A DNA stretch of 64,000 nucleotides from an uncultured bacterium (GTDB taxonomy: Bacteria > Bacillota > Clostridia > Lachnospirales > Lachnospiraceae), in contig CAMXIF010000004.1 of NCBI GenBank assembly GCA_947243845.1, forward strand, positions 1 through 64,000, in the 5' to 3' direction. The notes beneath the pieces were generated by a model. That model was given only the letters and a program-made list of their open reading frames with translations, was not told where the DNA came from and made no database searches. Made by a program: the position numbers and the translations under genes. Positions 36,401 through 43,875 of this stretch are shown one piece after another (the stretch's first letter is position 1; the number at the start of each line of letters is the position of its first letter).

Positions 36401-36968
36401 GCAGCAGATTCTGTTTCTCATCCTCCAGCTTCTTCTGGGCCGCATATTTCCTGCGTTTAAACTTCACGATACCGGCAGCCTCATCAAAAAGTTCCCTGCG
36501 TTCTTCCGGCTTACCGCTCAAGATCTTATCAATCTGTCCCTGACCAATGATGGAATAACCTTCCTTGCCAATACCCGTATCATAAAACAGTTCATTGACA
36601 TCTTTCAGTCGGCAGGCCGTTCCATTCAACATATATTCACTCTCGCCGGAACGATACAGTCTTCTGGACACCGTCACCTCGTCATAATCAATTGCCAGCT
36701 GATGATCGGAATTGTCCAGGGTAATCGCTACATAAGCATATCCCAAAGGCTTTCTCATCTCCGTACCGGAGAAAATTACATCCTGCATGGACGCACCGCG
36801 CAGCTGCTTGATCCGCTGCTCTCCCAGCACCCACCTGACCGCATCGGCCACGTTGCTCTTCCCAGAGCCGTTAGGCCCCACAATGCCCGTGATTCCATTA
36901 TGAAACTTAAACGTAATTTTATTGGCAAAGGATTTGAATCCGTGCACCTCAATACTCTTTAAATACAT
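33408..36968 (-). CDS. smc: Chromosome partition protein Smc
   Basis: 1186 residues, full length. N-terminal ATPase half with Walker A G31-S38 (GPNGSGKS), then a ~330-residue coiled coil. The hinge spans about residues 515-660 (GVVADIIKVDAKYETAIETA; MVTLEGELLVPGGAISGG), followed by a return coil and the C-terminal half with MMQMSGGEKSLTAI and FCLLDEIEAALDES. Condenses and segregates chromosomes with ScpA and ScpB, which are not in this window. Seven bp after rnc, 73 bp before ftsY. Confidence 0.98.
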   Translation of the reverse strand: MYLKSIEVHGFKSFANKITFKFHNGITGIVGPNGSGKSNVADAVRWVLGEQRIKQLRGASMQDVIFSGTEMRKPLGYAYVAITLDNSDHQLAIDYDEVTVSRRLYRSGESEYMLNGTACRLKDVNELFYDTGIGKEGYSIIGQGQIDKILSGKPEERRELFDEAAGIVKFKRRKYAAQKKLEDEKQNLLRVNDILTELEKQTGPLEKQAEKARIYLRKKEELKTLDVNVFLLENVRVREQLVEVDKKLQIAGDDLQETTDRYESIKEEYERIQGRIEQLDQEIEAARATLTDTGVMRSKLEGEINVLKEQIHSAEGNEEHLQNRIRSISEQLAERDRERDAILLDKKETDDKLSALEEERAQARELLEKTQREIEELNNNIESGKNTIIDALNNRATIKSKLGRFDTMLEQVNIRKAELNSRLLRAKSDEAEQTETIKKLEEEFESITNTIKELTEQQELIDERLSGVREELAGKDQKLRDTQILYHQQKSKLEALSNLTERYEGYGGSVKAVMEQKDSEKGIIGVVADIIKVDAKYETAIETALGGNIQNIVTEDEETAKRMIGFLKKAKAGRATFLPLTSITRPQEFKNPEALKEKGVVGMADALVKIDKKYQNVAKAMLGRIMVVDHVDNAVKIARKFDYGIRMVTLEGELLVPGGAISGGAFKNNSNLLGRRREMEELEKKVKQYLADIDNILNDIEETKRGRNKMRLELEDIKGQIQRKFIEQNTARMNVMQAEEKKSETAEGFDELKNEEQDIETQIKEIQLGKDEAAAELADSEQLEKNVEVQIAGFQSQLEMKRSEESTQSSRVSEWDVEVEKMRQSADFQRQNLERVEGERARYTAELNEVKEGLHLGKEEVERKKDSILEIEKTIAASHTAQSDAEQKLKEDIETKEELSGKQKNFFASREELSERMTALDKEVYRLGSQKERMEESIESQINYMWDEYEITLSDAESLKNEEMNDLPAMKRGISGLKDEIRKLGDVNVNAIEDYRNLMERYTFLKTQHDDLVEAEKTLLGIIEELDTSMRKQFNEKFEQINREFDKVFKELFGGGKGTLELIEDEDVLEAGIRVIAQPPGKKLVNMMQMSGGEKSLTAICLLFAIQNLKPSPFCLLDEIEAALDESNVTRFAKYLHKLTKNTQFIVITHRRGTMEKADRLYGITMQEKGISTLVSVNLIDKELDD

Positions 36969-36975
36969 ATGTACC

Positions 36976-37668
36976 TCACATTTCTTCCCGCCTGCAAAGG
37001 AGCGCCTGATAAGCAGCCTGCTGTTCCGCCGCTTTCTTGGAATGGCCGCTTCCTGTTCCCAGCTTTCTGTCCCCTACTCTGACTTCCACCAAGAAGATTT
37101 TTTCATGCTCCGGCCCTTCCTCCTTCAGCAGTTCATAATGAATCATCTCCTTGCCTTCCTGCTGTACGGCTTCCTGCAAAATCGTCTTTGCGTCATAAAA
37201 AAGCTGCTTGTGCTCCAGATCGGAAAGGATGAAATGATGGATGAACCCAGAAGCCTCCTCGATGCCGCTGTCCAGATAAATCGCACCTATCACCGCCTCC
37301 ATCACGTCAGATACAATGGAATCCCTGCCTCTGCCACCGGTGGCTTCCTCTCCTTTCCCAAGAAGAATATACTGTTCCAGGGCAATATCTCTGGCACAAA
37401 AAGCAAGCGCAGGTTCACAGACCATGGAAGAACGTTTACGCGTCAACTGCCCCTCCGCCATGTCTTTTTCTTCCCGAAACAGGAAATCACTGCTCACCAG
37501 TTCCAAAACCGCATCGCCCAAAAATTCCAGACGTTCGTAATCCTCAAACTTATTAATCCGCTGCTCGTTCGCATAAGAACTGTGAGTGAGAGCCTGCCGC
37601 AAAAGGCGTCTGTCCTGAAATCGATATTGTATTTTCTCTTCAAGTTCTATGAGCCACTCCTCTAACAT
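36976..37668 (-). CDS. rnc: Ribonuclease III
   Basis: 230 residues from the ATG at 37668, preceded by GGAGG at 5 nt; the GTG four codons earlier is less likely. Signature YERLEFLGDAVLELV, the metal-binding second cluster DVMEAVIGAIYLDSG, and a C-terminal double-strand RNA-binding domain (HYELLKEEGPEHEKIFLVEV; GTGSGHSKKAAEQQAA). Processes rRNA precursors and double-stranded RNA. Separated from acpP by a terminator-like hairpin. Confidence 0.97.
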   Translation of the reverse strand: MLEEWLIELEEKIQYRFQDRRLLRQALTHSSYANEQRINKFEDYERLEFLGDAVLELVSSDFLFREEKDMAEGQLTRKRSSMVCEPALAFCARDIALEQYILLGKGEEATGGRGRDSIVSDVMEAVIGAIYLDSGIEEASGFIHHFILSDLEHKQLFYDAKTILQEAVQQEGKEMIHYELLKEEGPEHEKIFLVEVRVGDRKLGTGSGHSKKAAEQQAAYQALLCRREEM

Positions 37669-37685
37669 GAAATCCTCCACAATGG

Positions 37686-37715
37686 AAAAGCCCCTTCTTT
37701 TTAGAAAGGGGCTTT
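37686..37715 (-). terminator. Hairpin between acpP and rnc
   Basis: On the minus strand AAAGCCCCTT (37706-37715) pairs with AAGGGGCTTT (37687-37696 region), followed by TTTT. It stands directly after the acpP stop and ends 18 bp before rnc, so it probably limits read-through from acpP into rnc-smc-ftsY; in a rnc-linked operon it could also be an RNase III site. Confidence 0.7.
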
Positions 37716-37718
37716 CGT

Positions 37719-37949
37719 CTACTCCCTACTGTTCCTGATCAGTTCAACCGCCTCACCCACCGTAGTGATATGCTCTACTTTATCGGCAGGTATCTCTATA
37801 TGAAAAACCTCCTCGATTCCCATGATAATCTGAAAAACATCCAGAGAATCGGCTCCTAAATCTTCCAAAAAGGTGGTCTCCAGCGTAATCTCCTTTGGAT
37901 CAACACTCAAGACGCTTGCTATCACTTCCTGTAATTTCTCTAATTCCAT
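37719..37949 (-). CDS. acpP: Acyl carrier protein
   Basis: 76 residues from the ATG at 37949 (AAAGGTGG upstream; the GTG four codons earlier is less likely). The phosphopantetheine Ser lies in LGADSLDVFQIIMGIEE. Acidic four-helix carrier for fatty-acid synthesis. Lies 32 bp after plsX. Confidence 0.97.
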   Translation of the reverse strand: MELEKLQEVIASVLSVDPKEITLETTFLEDLGADSLDVFQIIMGIEEVFHIEIPADKVEHITTVGEAVELIRNSRE

Positions 37950-37981
37950 AGCTACAGCCACCTTTCGCTTTTCTCTATTGT

Positions 37982-39013
37982 CTAGTTTTTCGGTTCCGAC
38001 ACAACTTCCTCTGTTGCAATCTTTTCCCGGATTTTATCACTGATCTTCTGTTCTGTAAAAGTAATACACTGCAGAATCGAATTTTTAATCTCATTCGCCT
38101 TGGAACTGCCATGTGTCTTGACCACCAGACCTTTTAAACCCAGCATGGGCGCTCCGCCGTACTGCTCTAGATCAAAAGCCTTTAACGTTGTCTTTAACGC
38201 CGGCTTCACAAGCAGTGCCCCTATTTTGCTGCGCAGGGATGTCATCATTCCCTCCTTCACCTTCGCGATCAGGGTCAGCCCTACACCTTCATAAGTCTTT
38301 AGGATTACATTCCCTACAAACGCCTCACAGACAATCACATCTGCCGCACCTGCCGGAATATCCCTGGCCTCCACACTGCCGATGAAATTAATATCGGGAC
38401 AGTTCTTTAACAGCGGAAATGTCTCCTTGACAAGTGCGTTGCCCTTCTCCTCTTCGGCACCGATATTCACAATGCCTACTTTCGGATTTTTGACGCCCAT
38501 CACATGTTCCATATAGACAGATCCCATCTTGGCAAACTGCACCAGATGAGAAGGTCTCGCATCCACATTGGCGCCACAGTCGATTAACAGGGAACATCCC
38601 GTTGCTGTCGGAATTAACGGTGCCAGCGGCGGCCGCTCCACACCCTTGATCCGTCCGACAATGACTTGTCCGCCCACCAGTGTTGCACCGGTGCTTCCCG
38701 CAGATACATAGGCGTCACAGGTACCGTCCTTGACCAGATTTAATGCCTTGACAAGAGAAGAATCTTTCTTCTTACGGATTGCCATCACCGGCGGCTCCGC
38801 GGTCTCTATAATCTCGGAAGCATGTACCACTTCAATCTGCTCCCCGGGATAAGTATGTCCTGCCAGTTCCTTTTCCAGAACATCTTTAACTCCTACCAGA
38901 TACACCTTGACTTTACTGCTCTCATTGACCGCTTCCACGGCGCCCTTCACAGTTTCCACCGGCGCATTGTCTCCGCCCATAGCGTCCACTGCCACTTTTA
39001 TCCATTCGCTCAT
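37982..39013 (-). CDS. plsX: Phosphate acyltransferase PlsX
   Basis: 343 residues. Converts acyl-ACP to acyl-phosphate for membrane glycerolipid synthesis. Family segments VAVDAMGGDNAPVETVKGA, MAIRKKKDSSLVKAL, VSAGSTGATLVGG and APMLGLKGLVVKTHGSS are present. Encoded directly upstream of acpP, whose product is its acyl donor. Confidence 0.97.
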   Translation of the reverse strand: MSEWIKVAVDAMGGDNAPVETVKGAVEAVNESSKVKVYLVGVKDVLEKELAGHTYPGEQIEVVHASEIIETAEPPVMAIRKKKDSSLVKALNLVKDGTCDAYVSAGSTGATLVGGQVIVGRIKGVERPPLAPLIPTATGCSLLIDCGANVDARPSHLVQFAKMGSVYMEHVMGVKNPKVGIVNIGAEEEKGNALVKETFPLLKNCPDINFIGSVEARDIPAGAADVIVCEAFVGNVILKTYEGVGLTLIAKVKEGMMTSLRSKIGALLVKPALKTTLKAFDLEQYGGAPMLGLKGLVVKTHGSSKANEIKNSILQCITFTEQKISDKIREKIATEEVVSEPKN

Positions 39014-39095
39014 ATGTACCCTTTCGTTTCCCAGAAGATAATCCCTGCGGAACTATCTTTTACTATTGTTATCTTACAATATGGATATCTATATT

Positions 39096-39124
39096 AATAT
39101 ACTAAATATACGCACAAAAATCAA
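39096..39124 (-). promoter_or_regulatory. Probable promoter for plsX-acpP
   Basis: On the minus strand TTGATT (39119-39124) and TATATT (39096-39101) are 17 bp apart, overlapping the rpmF terminator tail and lying about 80 bp before plsX. It is also the binding region where a FapR-type lipid regulator would be expected, though I see no clear FapR palindrome. Confidence 0.4.
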
Positions 39125-39151
39125 GGCTCTTCGAGAAGTCTCGAAAAGCCT
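39113..39151 (-). terminator. Terminator of yceD-rpmF
   Basis: On the minus strand AGGCTTTTCGAGA and TCTCGAAGAGCCT form a nearly continuous stem (39124-39151), followed by TTGATTTTTG. Directly follows the rpmF stop. Confidence 0.8.
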
Positions 39152-39164
39152 GCGCACTTACTGA

Positions 39165-39344
39165 TCAATCAACTGCAATGATCTCTTTTTTGTTGTATGT
39201 TCCACATTTCTTACATACTCTGTGAGGTACCATCAGAGCACCGCATTTGCTACATTTCACCAATGTAGGCGCGGTCATCTTCCAGTTTGCTCTTCTCTTA
39301 TCTCTTCTAGCTTTAGAAGATTTGTTCTTAGGACAAATAGACAT
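39165..39344 (-). CDS. rpmF: 50S ribosomal protein L32
   Basis: 59 residues from the ATG at 39344 (AAGGAGG upstream; the GTG two codons earlier is not preferred). SICPKNKSSKARRDKRRANW followed by two CxxC pairs (CSKCGALMVPHRVCKKCG), so this is the zinc-binding form. Follows yceD as in most bacteria. Confidence 0.98.
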   Translation of the reverse strand: MSICPKNKSSKARRDKRRANWKMTAPTLVKCSKCGALMVPHRVCKKCGTYNKKEIIAVD

Positions 39345-39346
39345 CG

Positions 39347-39871
39347 TCACACCTCCTTATCCGCTTCAAAAATATCTTTGATCGCCGCCATTCTGGGATC
39401 GGGAACAAAGGTATCGCAGTCACACGTCCCCGTATTCAGATCCCTGCCGCATGTGGGACAGATCCCCTTACAATCCGGCTTACATAGAATCTTCATAGGC
39501 CAGCTTGTCACTATCTCACTGTTTAGCAAGTCCTCCACGTTCAACTGGTACCCATCCATGAAATCCCGGCCGTCCTCCACAGACGAATCGGCCTCCACAT
39601 CCGGTGCCATAACTTCTCTGGTAAAGTCGAGCGCAATCTCCTTCTCCACGGGCCGCAGGCATCTGTCACAGGTTAATCCGAACGTGAACACTGCCTTTCC
39701 CTCAATCCGCGCCCTGCCCTTTCCTGTGTTGGTAAACACAAATTCCACCGGCGTACTCTCAAGCACCCGGTAACTCTCCCCGCCCACAAAGACCTGCATC
39801 ATGCCGGTCTCTATCTGCATCGGAAGCGCCTTTCCTTCGTTTGTCAACACATCAGTCAAGTTAACGAACAT
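39347..39871 (-). CDS. yceD: YceD family protein (DUF177)
   Basis: 174 residues. The DUF177 core contains FGLTCDRCLRPVEKEIALDF and the C-terminal CKPDCKGICPTCGRDLNTG with three Cys pairs, plus a final CDCDTFVPDPR. YceD is implicated in 23S rRNA handling in plants and bacteria and is almost always cotranscribed with rpmF, here separated by 2 bp. Confidence 0.94.
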   Translation of the reverse strand: MFVNLTDVLTNEGKALPMQIETGMMQVFVGGESYRVLESTPVEFVFTNTGKGRARIEGKAVFTFGLTCDRCLRPVEKEIALDFTREVMAPDVEADSSVEDGRDFMDGYQLNVEDLLNSEIVTSWPMKILCKPDCKGICPTCGRDLNTGTCDCDTFVPDPRMAAIKDIFEADKEV

Positions 39872-39897
39872 AGCAGACTCCTATCCATACTCAAACA

Positions 39898-39926
39898 ATT
39901 ATACATAGGCAGTCATAGTTTGTCAA
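39898..39926 (-). promoter_or_regulatory. Consensus-perfect sigma-A promoter of yceD-rpmF
   Basis: On the minus strand TTGACA (39921-39926), a 17-bp spacer and TATAAT (39898-39903) match the consensus at all twelve positions. The -35 lies inside the 3' end of the DUF3021 gene. Initiation would fall about 20 bp before the yceD start. Confidence 0.85.
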
Positions 39927-40410
39927 CCGGAATTTTGCCAGCATCCACAGCATCCGCAGACTGACCGTTTCTTCCCCCTGTCCGTTGATATTCCTGCAGC
40001 CTTTCGTTGAGTCTCTCGGAATCCTTCTTGTGCAATCGCCACATCACCGCAGATACCACAATAAAAACCAGCAGGATTTCCAACATCATAACTCCCAGCA
40101 TAAGGAAGTTCTCGATGTCAAGCCACCGAAACAATTGACCGCCGCCCAATACCACCAGGTTAATATACAAATAGCGCACCCCGATATTGAACAATACTCT
40201 CGTTCGACTACGCTCCTGAAAAGGATGAATGAAATTACACAGACTACACACAAAGCATAACAATAAAATCTGCCACAGAATATTCGGATTCAACAATGCA
40301 CCGCGCCAAAATATACTGATATATGTCGCACATACAAAAACTGTAGCTGTGGTGGTTATACAGTATGTCAAAAAGAAGCTTATGATTTTCTTTTGCATGC
40401 TTACCGTCAT
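39913..40410 (-). CDS. DUF3021 family membrane protein
   Basis: 165 residues with four membrane helices (~9-30, 42-60, 75-95 and 103-125) and a charged tail (RLHKKDSERLNERLQEY). The segment NFIHPFQERSRTRVLFNIG fits the DUF3021 family, which is usually encoded beside a LytTR regulator and modulates it. Lies 83 bp downstream of that regulator here. It is the last gene of the ABC-LytTR set. Confidence 0.8.
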   Translation of the reverse strand: MTVSMQKKIISFFLTYCITTTATVFVCATYISIFWRGALLNPNILWQILLLCFVCSLCNFIHPFQERSRTRVLFNIGVRYLYINLVVLGGGQLFRWLDIENFLMLGVMMLEILLVFIVVSAVMWRLHKKDSERLNERLQEYQRTGGRNGQSADAVDAGKIPVDKL

Positions 40411-40493
40411 TTTGAACCTCTTTTCCGCGCTATTTTCCGCGCAAATCTTTTATCTACCCACATATATGGATTCTCAGCTCTTACTTTTACCCA

Positions 40494-40931
40494 TCACATA
40501 CCGAGTCTCTTTTTTAAGGCCGGTACATACTGTCTGGAGATGATCAACTTCTCTCCGTTCATCATCTGCGCCTCAAACCGGCCTCCGAATTCCGGCGCAA
40601 ACTGTCTGACTTTGTCCAGATTGATGATCACAGATTTGGATGCCCGGAAAAAATCTGTATTATTATACTCCGCTTCAATTTCATACAGCTTATATCTTAC
40701 CTCGAACACATCCTGTTCCAGATAAAGAAACACCTTATTATCCACGGCTTCGAAATAATAAATATCCCCGGCCTCAATCTGCCTGATCTTATCATTGTCC
40801 GTGACCGTAAACTTTCCACACCTTGTTTTGATTTCATGAATCACCCGAAGCAGCGCCTCGTCCAGATTCCTGCATCTTATAATGATTTCTTCCTCTTCCC
40901 CTGGGGCGATATCCTGTATCGTTATTTTCAT
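40494..40931 (-). CDS. LytTR-domain DNA-binding regulator
   Basis: 145 residues. No receiver domain: after a short N-terminal arm, residues ~45-143 are a LytTR domain (IYYFEAVDNKVFLYLEQDVF, FFRASKSVIINLDKVRQFAP, GEKLIISRQYVPALKKRLG). Stand-alone LytTR proteins with DUF3021 partners regulate neighbouring ABC exporters. It is downstream of the ABC-2 permease by 22 bp. Confidence 0.93.
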   Translation of the reverse strand: MKITIQDIAPGEEEEIIIRCRNLDEALLRVIHEIKTRCGKFTVTDNDKIRQIEAGDIYYFEAVDNKVFLYLEQDVFEVRYKLYEIEAEYNNTDFFRASKSVIINLDKVRQFAPEFGGRFEAQMMNGEKLIISRQYVPALKKRLGM

Positions 40932-40953
40932 GGTTTCCTTCCGTTCTCAAACT

Positions 40954-41865
40954 TTACCGTTCCTTAGCGGAACGCTTGACACTAATCATAGCTGAAACTA
41001 TCGAAAGCACTACACTTAATAATATTACAAAAATAATCTGTGTGGCAATAGAAAATACCTCTCCCTTTACAGAAACAGTGATTCCCATGCCCTCGCTATA
41101 CCTTTCCGCCACTTGTGCAGGAAGTCCCGCAAATGTGTCTGCAAGCGCTCCCTGCATGCTCACTCTGCGCATCATAGAGGCACCATGCAGTACCGGAAGG
41201 ACTTTCAAAACCATACCTACCTTCTCAGGCAGCATCGTCATGGGCAGATAGACCGCACCCAGAAACCCAACCAGCGTATTAACAATTGAAAGAATGGCAC
41301 TCCAGGCGCTCTGGCTGTGCACAAAGAGTGTCAGCAGATAGGATGCTGCCGCATAAAATAGGCTGTTTATCAGAATCATTCCTGTCAGTATCAGAAAAGT
41401 CCGTAAATCAAGCCCTTCCCCTTTCCCCATAAGAAATAGATTCCCCAGTGTCAATGTCAACCAACTCATACCTGTTCCGATCACCCAGGCGCTTAAAATA
41501 TATCCCAATGTAATACAGCCCCTGCTCGCCGGTGCAATATAGAAAGATGCAAGCCGGCCTTCCTCCTCATCCTGTACCAGATTACCCATCACCGTCATGG
41601 TCACTGTCACACAGTTGATCAACACAATACCGGACAGCGACCACACCCGTACAAGATGCTCTGCATTCATCCTGTCTTTTACCGTATCCCTCACATCGCC
41701 ATATTCCGCAAGCAGGCTGACAATTGTATCGCTGTTCATGCTGCCCAGAAATAGTACCATCAATGCAAGTGTGATTAACATGGTAAGCACGGAAAAGAAC
41801 ACTGCCGCTCTATCTCTCATATAAATCTTTATATTTCTGCTTATCAACAATCTTGTCGTCTCCAT
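40954..41865 (-). CDS. ABC-2 type transporter permease
   Basis: 303 residues from the ATG at 41865 (GAGGG 5 nt upstream). Six membrane helices (first ~18-40; then ~90-115 and a set to ~295) in the ABC-2 pattern with ARNIKIYMRD-type start (LLISRNIKIYMRD) and a conserved VQDEEEGRLASFYIAPA coupling segment. Exports drug or peptide-like compounds together with the adjacent ATPase. Confidence 0.9.
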   Translation of the reverse strand: METTRLLISRNIKIYMRDRAAVFFSVLTMLITLALMVLFLGSMNSDTIVSLLAEYGDVRDTVKDRMNAEHLVRVWSLSGIVLINCVTVTMTVMGNLVQDEEEGRLASFYIAPASRGCITLGYILSAWVIGTGMSWLTLTLGNLFLMGKGEGLDLRTFLILTGMILINSLFYAAASYLLTLFVHSQSAWSAILSIVNTLVGFLGAVYLPMTMLPEKVGMVLKVLPVLHGASMMRRVSMQGALADTFAGLPAQVAERYSEGMGITVSVKGEVFSIATQIIFVILLSVVLSIVSAMISVKRSAKER

Positions 41866-41907
41866 CGCATCCCTCATTTCATACACTTACACAACCATCT
41901 TAGGGTT

Positions 41908-42855
41908 CTATCTCCTCTTCTCATTCTCATGCAGATCTTCCACGGCTTCTCTGCCCGTAATCTGCAAAAACACATCGTCCATAGTACCCTGCACCATCTC
42001 AAACCCTGCCAATAAAGACTGGTATTCACTCAACAAAGGCACCGCCTGCATGCTGTTTTTCATCGTAAGTATCAAATATTCTTCTTTCCTTCGACAGGAC
42101 GGATGCTCTTTCGCAAGAGATTGCCATAGTTCTTCTTCCTTCCCTGATACCGGTACCAGCTTCAATTTATCTTTCGCATATTGTTCTTTCAGATAAAAAG
42201 GTGTCCCCTGCTCTTTGATCTTTCCGGCATCCAATATGGCAACGGTAGATGCCCTGGCTGCCTCCTCCATGTAATGGGTCGTCAAAAACACAGTCATTTT
42301 GTATTCCTGCCTGAGTTTCTCCACACTTTCCCACACAGCCTTCCGTGTGGCCGGATCCAGGCCCGTGGTCGGTTCATCCAGAAACAAAACCTCCGGCACG
42401 TGTATCAGCGCTCCTGCAATCTCGCACCGCCTCTTCTGTCCGCCGGAAAGTTTGGCGTAGCGTCTGCCATAAACATCCTGCAGTCCCATAATCTCACAGA
42501 CATCGGAAAGCCTCCGTTTCAGCTTAACCTTGTCTTTCTCATACAAGGCACCTCTGACCAACAGATTCTCCCGCACAGTCAGATCATCATCCAGACAATT
42601 ATTTTGTCTGACCACGCCAATCTTTCTGCGGATAGACTCGTTGTCCTTTCCCAGACGATATCCGCAGACTTCCACTGTTCCTGCAGTCTGCGCAAACAAG
42701 GTGCACAGGATATTGATGGTGGTGGACTTTCCTGCGCCGTTGACGCCCAGGAATCCGAAAAGTTCACCCTTTTCTATCCTAAAACTGGTATCATCCACTG
42801 CTTTGACCTTTTTAAAATGTTTGACAAGGTGCTCTACCCTGACTGCCGGTCCCAT
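41908..42855 (-). CDS. ABC transporter ATP-binding protein (DrrA/CcmA-type)
   Basis: 315 residues from the ATG at 42855, chosen because GAGGGGG lies 8 nt upstream and the ABC fold begins there; the open frame runs on to 42975 without a site. Walker A FGFLGVNGAGKSTTINIL, signature AKLSGGQKRRCEIAGAL, Walker B VLFLDEPTTGLDP and H-loop LTTHYMEEA. The C-terminal ~80 residues are the accessory domain found in drug exporters. Leads the operon with permease, LytTR and DUF3021. Confidence 0.93.
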   Translation of the reverse strand: MGPAVRVEHLVKHFKKVKAVDDTSFRIEKGELFGFLGVNGAGKSTTINILCTLFAQTAGTVEVCGYRLGKDNESIRRKIGVVRQNNCLDDDLTVRENLLVRGALYEKDKVKLKRRLSDVCEIMGLQDVYGRRYAKLSGGQKRRCEIAGALIHVPEVLFLDEPTTGLDPATRKAVWESVEKLRQEYKMTVFLTTHYMEEAARASTVAILDAGKIKEQGTPFYLKEQYAKDKLKLVPVSGKEEELWQSLAKEHPSCRRKEEYLILTMKNSMQAVPLLSEYQSLLAGFEMVQGTMDDVFLQITGREAVEDLHENEKRR

Positions 42856-42975
42856 GTGTCCGTCCCCCTCTTTTAGTATGGGCACATGGTAACACGCAGA
42901 AGTTTTTTTGAAAACAGGATGCATGGTAAGTGGTAAATCTGAGGGGGTAAGATGCAGACACGGTACTGTGAACAC

Positions 42976-43005
42976 AAAATAACTGCCGGCACATAGTCCG
43001 GCAGC
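42976..43005 (-). terminator. Terminator after the alpha/beta hydrolase
   Basis: On the minus strand CTGCCGG (42998-43004) pairs with CCGGCAG (42983-42989) and is followed by TTATTTTG. Lies just past the hydrolase stop and separates it from the ABC-2 exporter operon. Confidence 0.7.
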
Positions 43006-43011
43006 TGTCCT

Positions 43012-43875
43012 TTACTCTTCTAACAAGAAATCTATGATAATCTGCTTTTCTCTTTTATGCAGAGGCGGGATATGTCCGCGCCCTTTCAACATATGTATCT
43101 TACAGTTCGGAAGTACTTTTTTTGCCTTCGGCAATACCTTCCTTGCCGGGAACAGATAATCGTATTCCGCCGCCATCACCAACGTAGGCGCCTTGCACTT
43201 ATGCAGACGTTCCATCTCCACATTGGAAGGCATGACAGGATGAATCTTTACATGATCCAATGTATTCTTAACCACCGCCATCAGATCTTTCTTCAGGACT
43301 TTCTCCGACAATGCCATATACATTGCCATCTCCTTCACATATTTATCATCCTTTGTCAGATAATACTTGGCAAGCGGCACCATCATCCTGGCCGTATCCG
43401 CCGGAAAAGCATTATCGATGCCGGCCGGCACGACAAGCACAGCCCGCTCCACCTTAGACGGCGCGATACACATCAGCTTTGTCAGTACGCCACCGCCAAA
43501 AGAACCTCCCAGACAGCAGATTTTCTCATATCCCAGCGCCGAAATCACTTCTCCTGCCCATCTGCCATAATGATAACCAAACGGCATCAGGATATTCTCC
43601 GCACTTTTCCCCGGATGACCGATAATGTCTACCGCATAGATATGAAATTGATCTAACAGGAACCTGCTGGCCAGCAGATTATATGCTGATGTACTGTTGC
43701 CCCCGTGAAAGACCAGAAGCGGTTTCCCTTCCAGATTGCCGATCTCCACCACATGAGTCCTGCCAAAACTGGTCTCTACAAAAATGTCTTTATAGGGAAT
43801 ATCCAGTTTCGCAATCTGTGCATTATATAGGTTAATGACTAAGGATTTACTCAGTTGTGATCTGTAGATACTCAT
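43012..43875 (-). CDS. Alpha/beta hydrolase
   Basis: 287 residues. Oxyanion turn VFHGGNST, nucleophile elbow CLGGSFGGG (catalytic Ser), acid in AAEYDYLFPARKV, and His in KGRGHIPPL complete the triad. No signal peptide. Starts one base after ackA ends. Substrate unknown; esterase, thioesterase or peptidase are possible. Confidence 0.9.
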   Translation of the reverse strand: MSIYRSQLSKSLVINLYNAQIAKLDIPYKDIFVETSFGRTHVVEIGNLEGKPLLVFHGGNSTSAYNLLASRFLLDQFHIYAVDIIGHPGKSAENILMPFGYHYGRWAGEVISALGYEKICCLGGSFGGGVLTKLMCIAPSKVERAVLVVPAGIDNAFPADTARMMVPLAKYYLTKDDKYVKEMAMYMALSEKVLKKDLMAVVKNTLDHVKIHPVMPSNVEMERLHKCKAPTLVMAAEYDYLFPARKVLPKAKKVLPNCKIHMLKGRGHIPPLHKREKQIIIDFLLEE

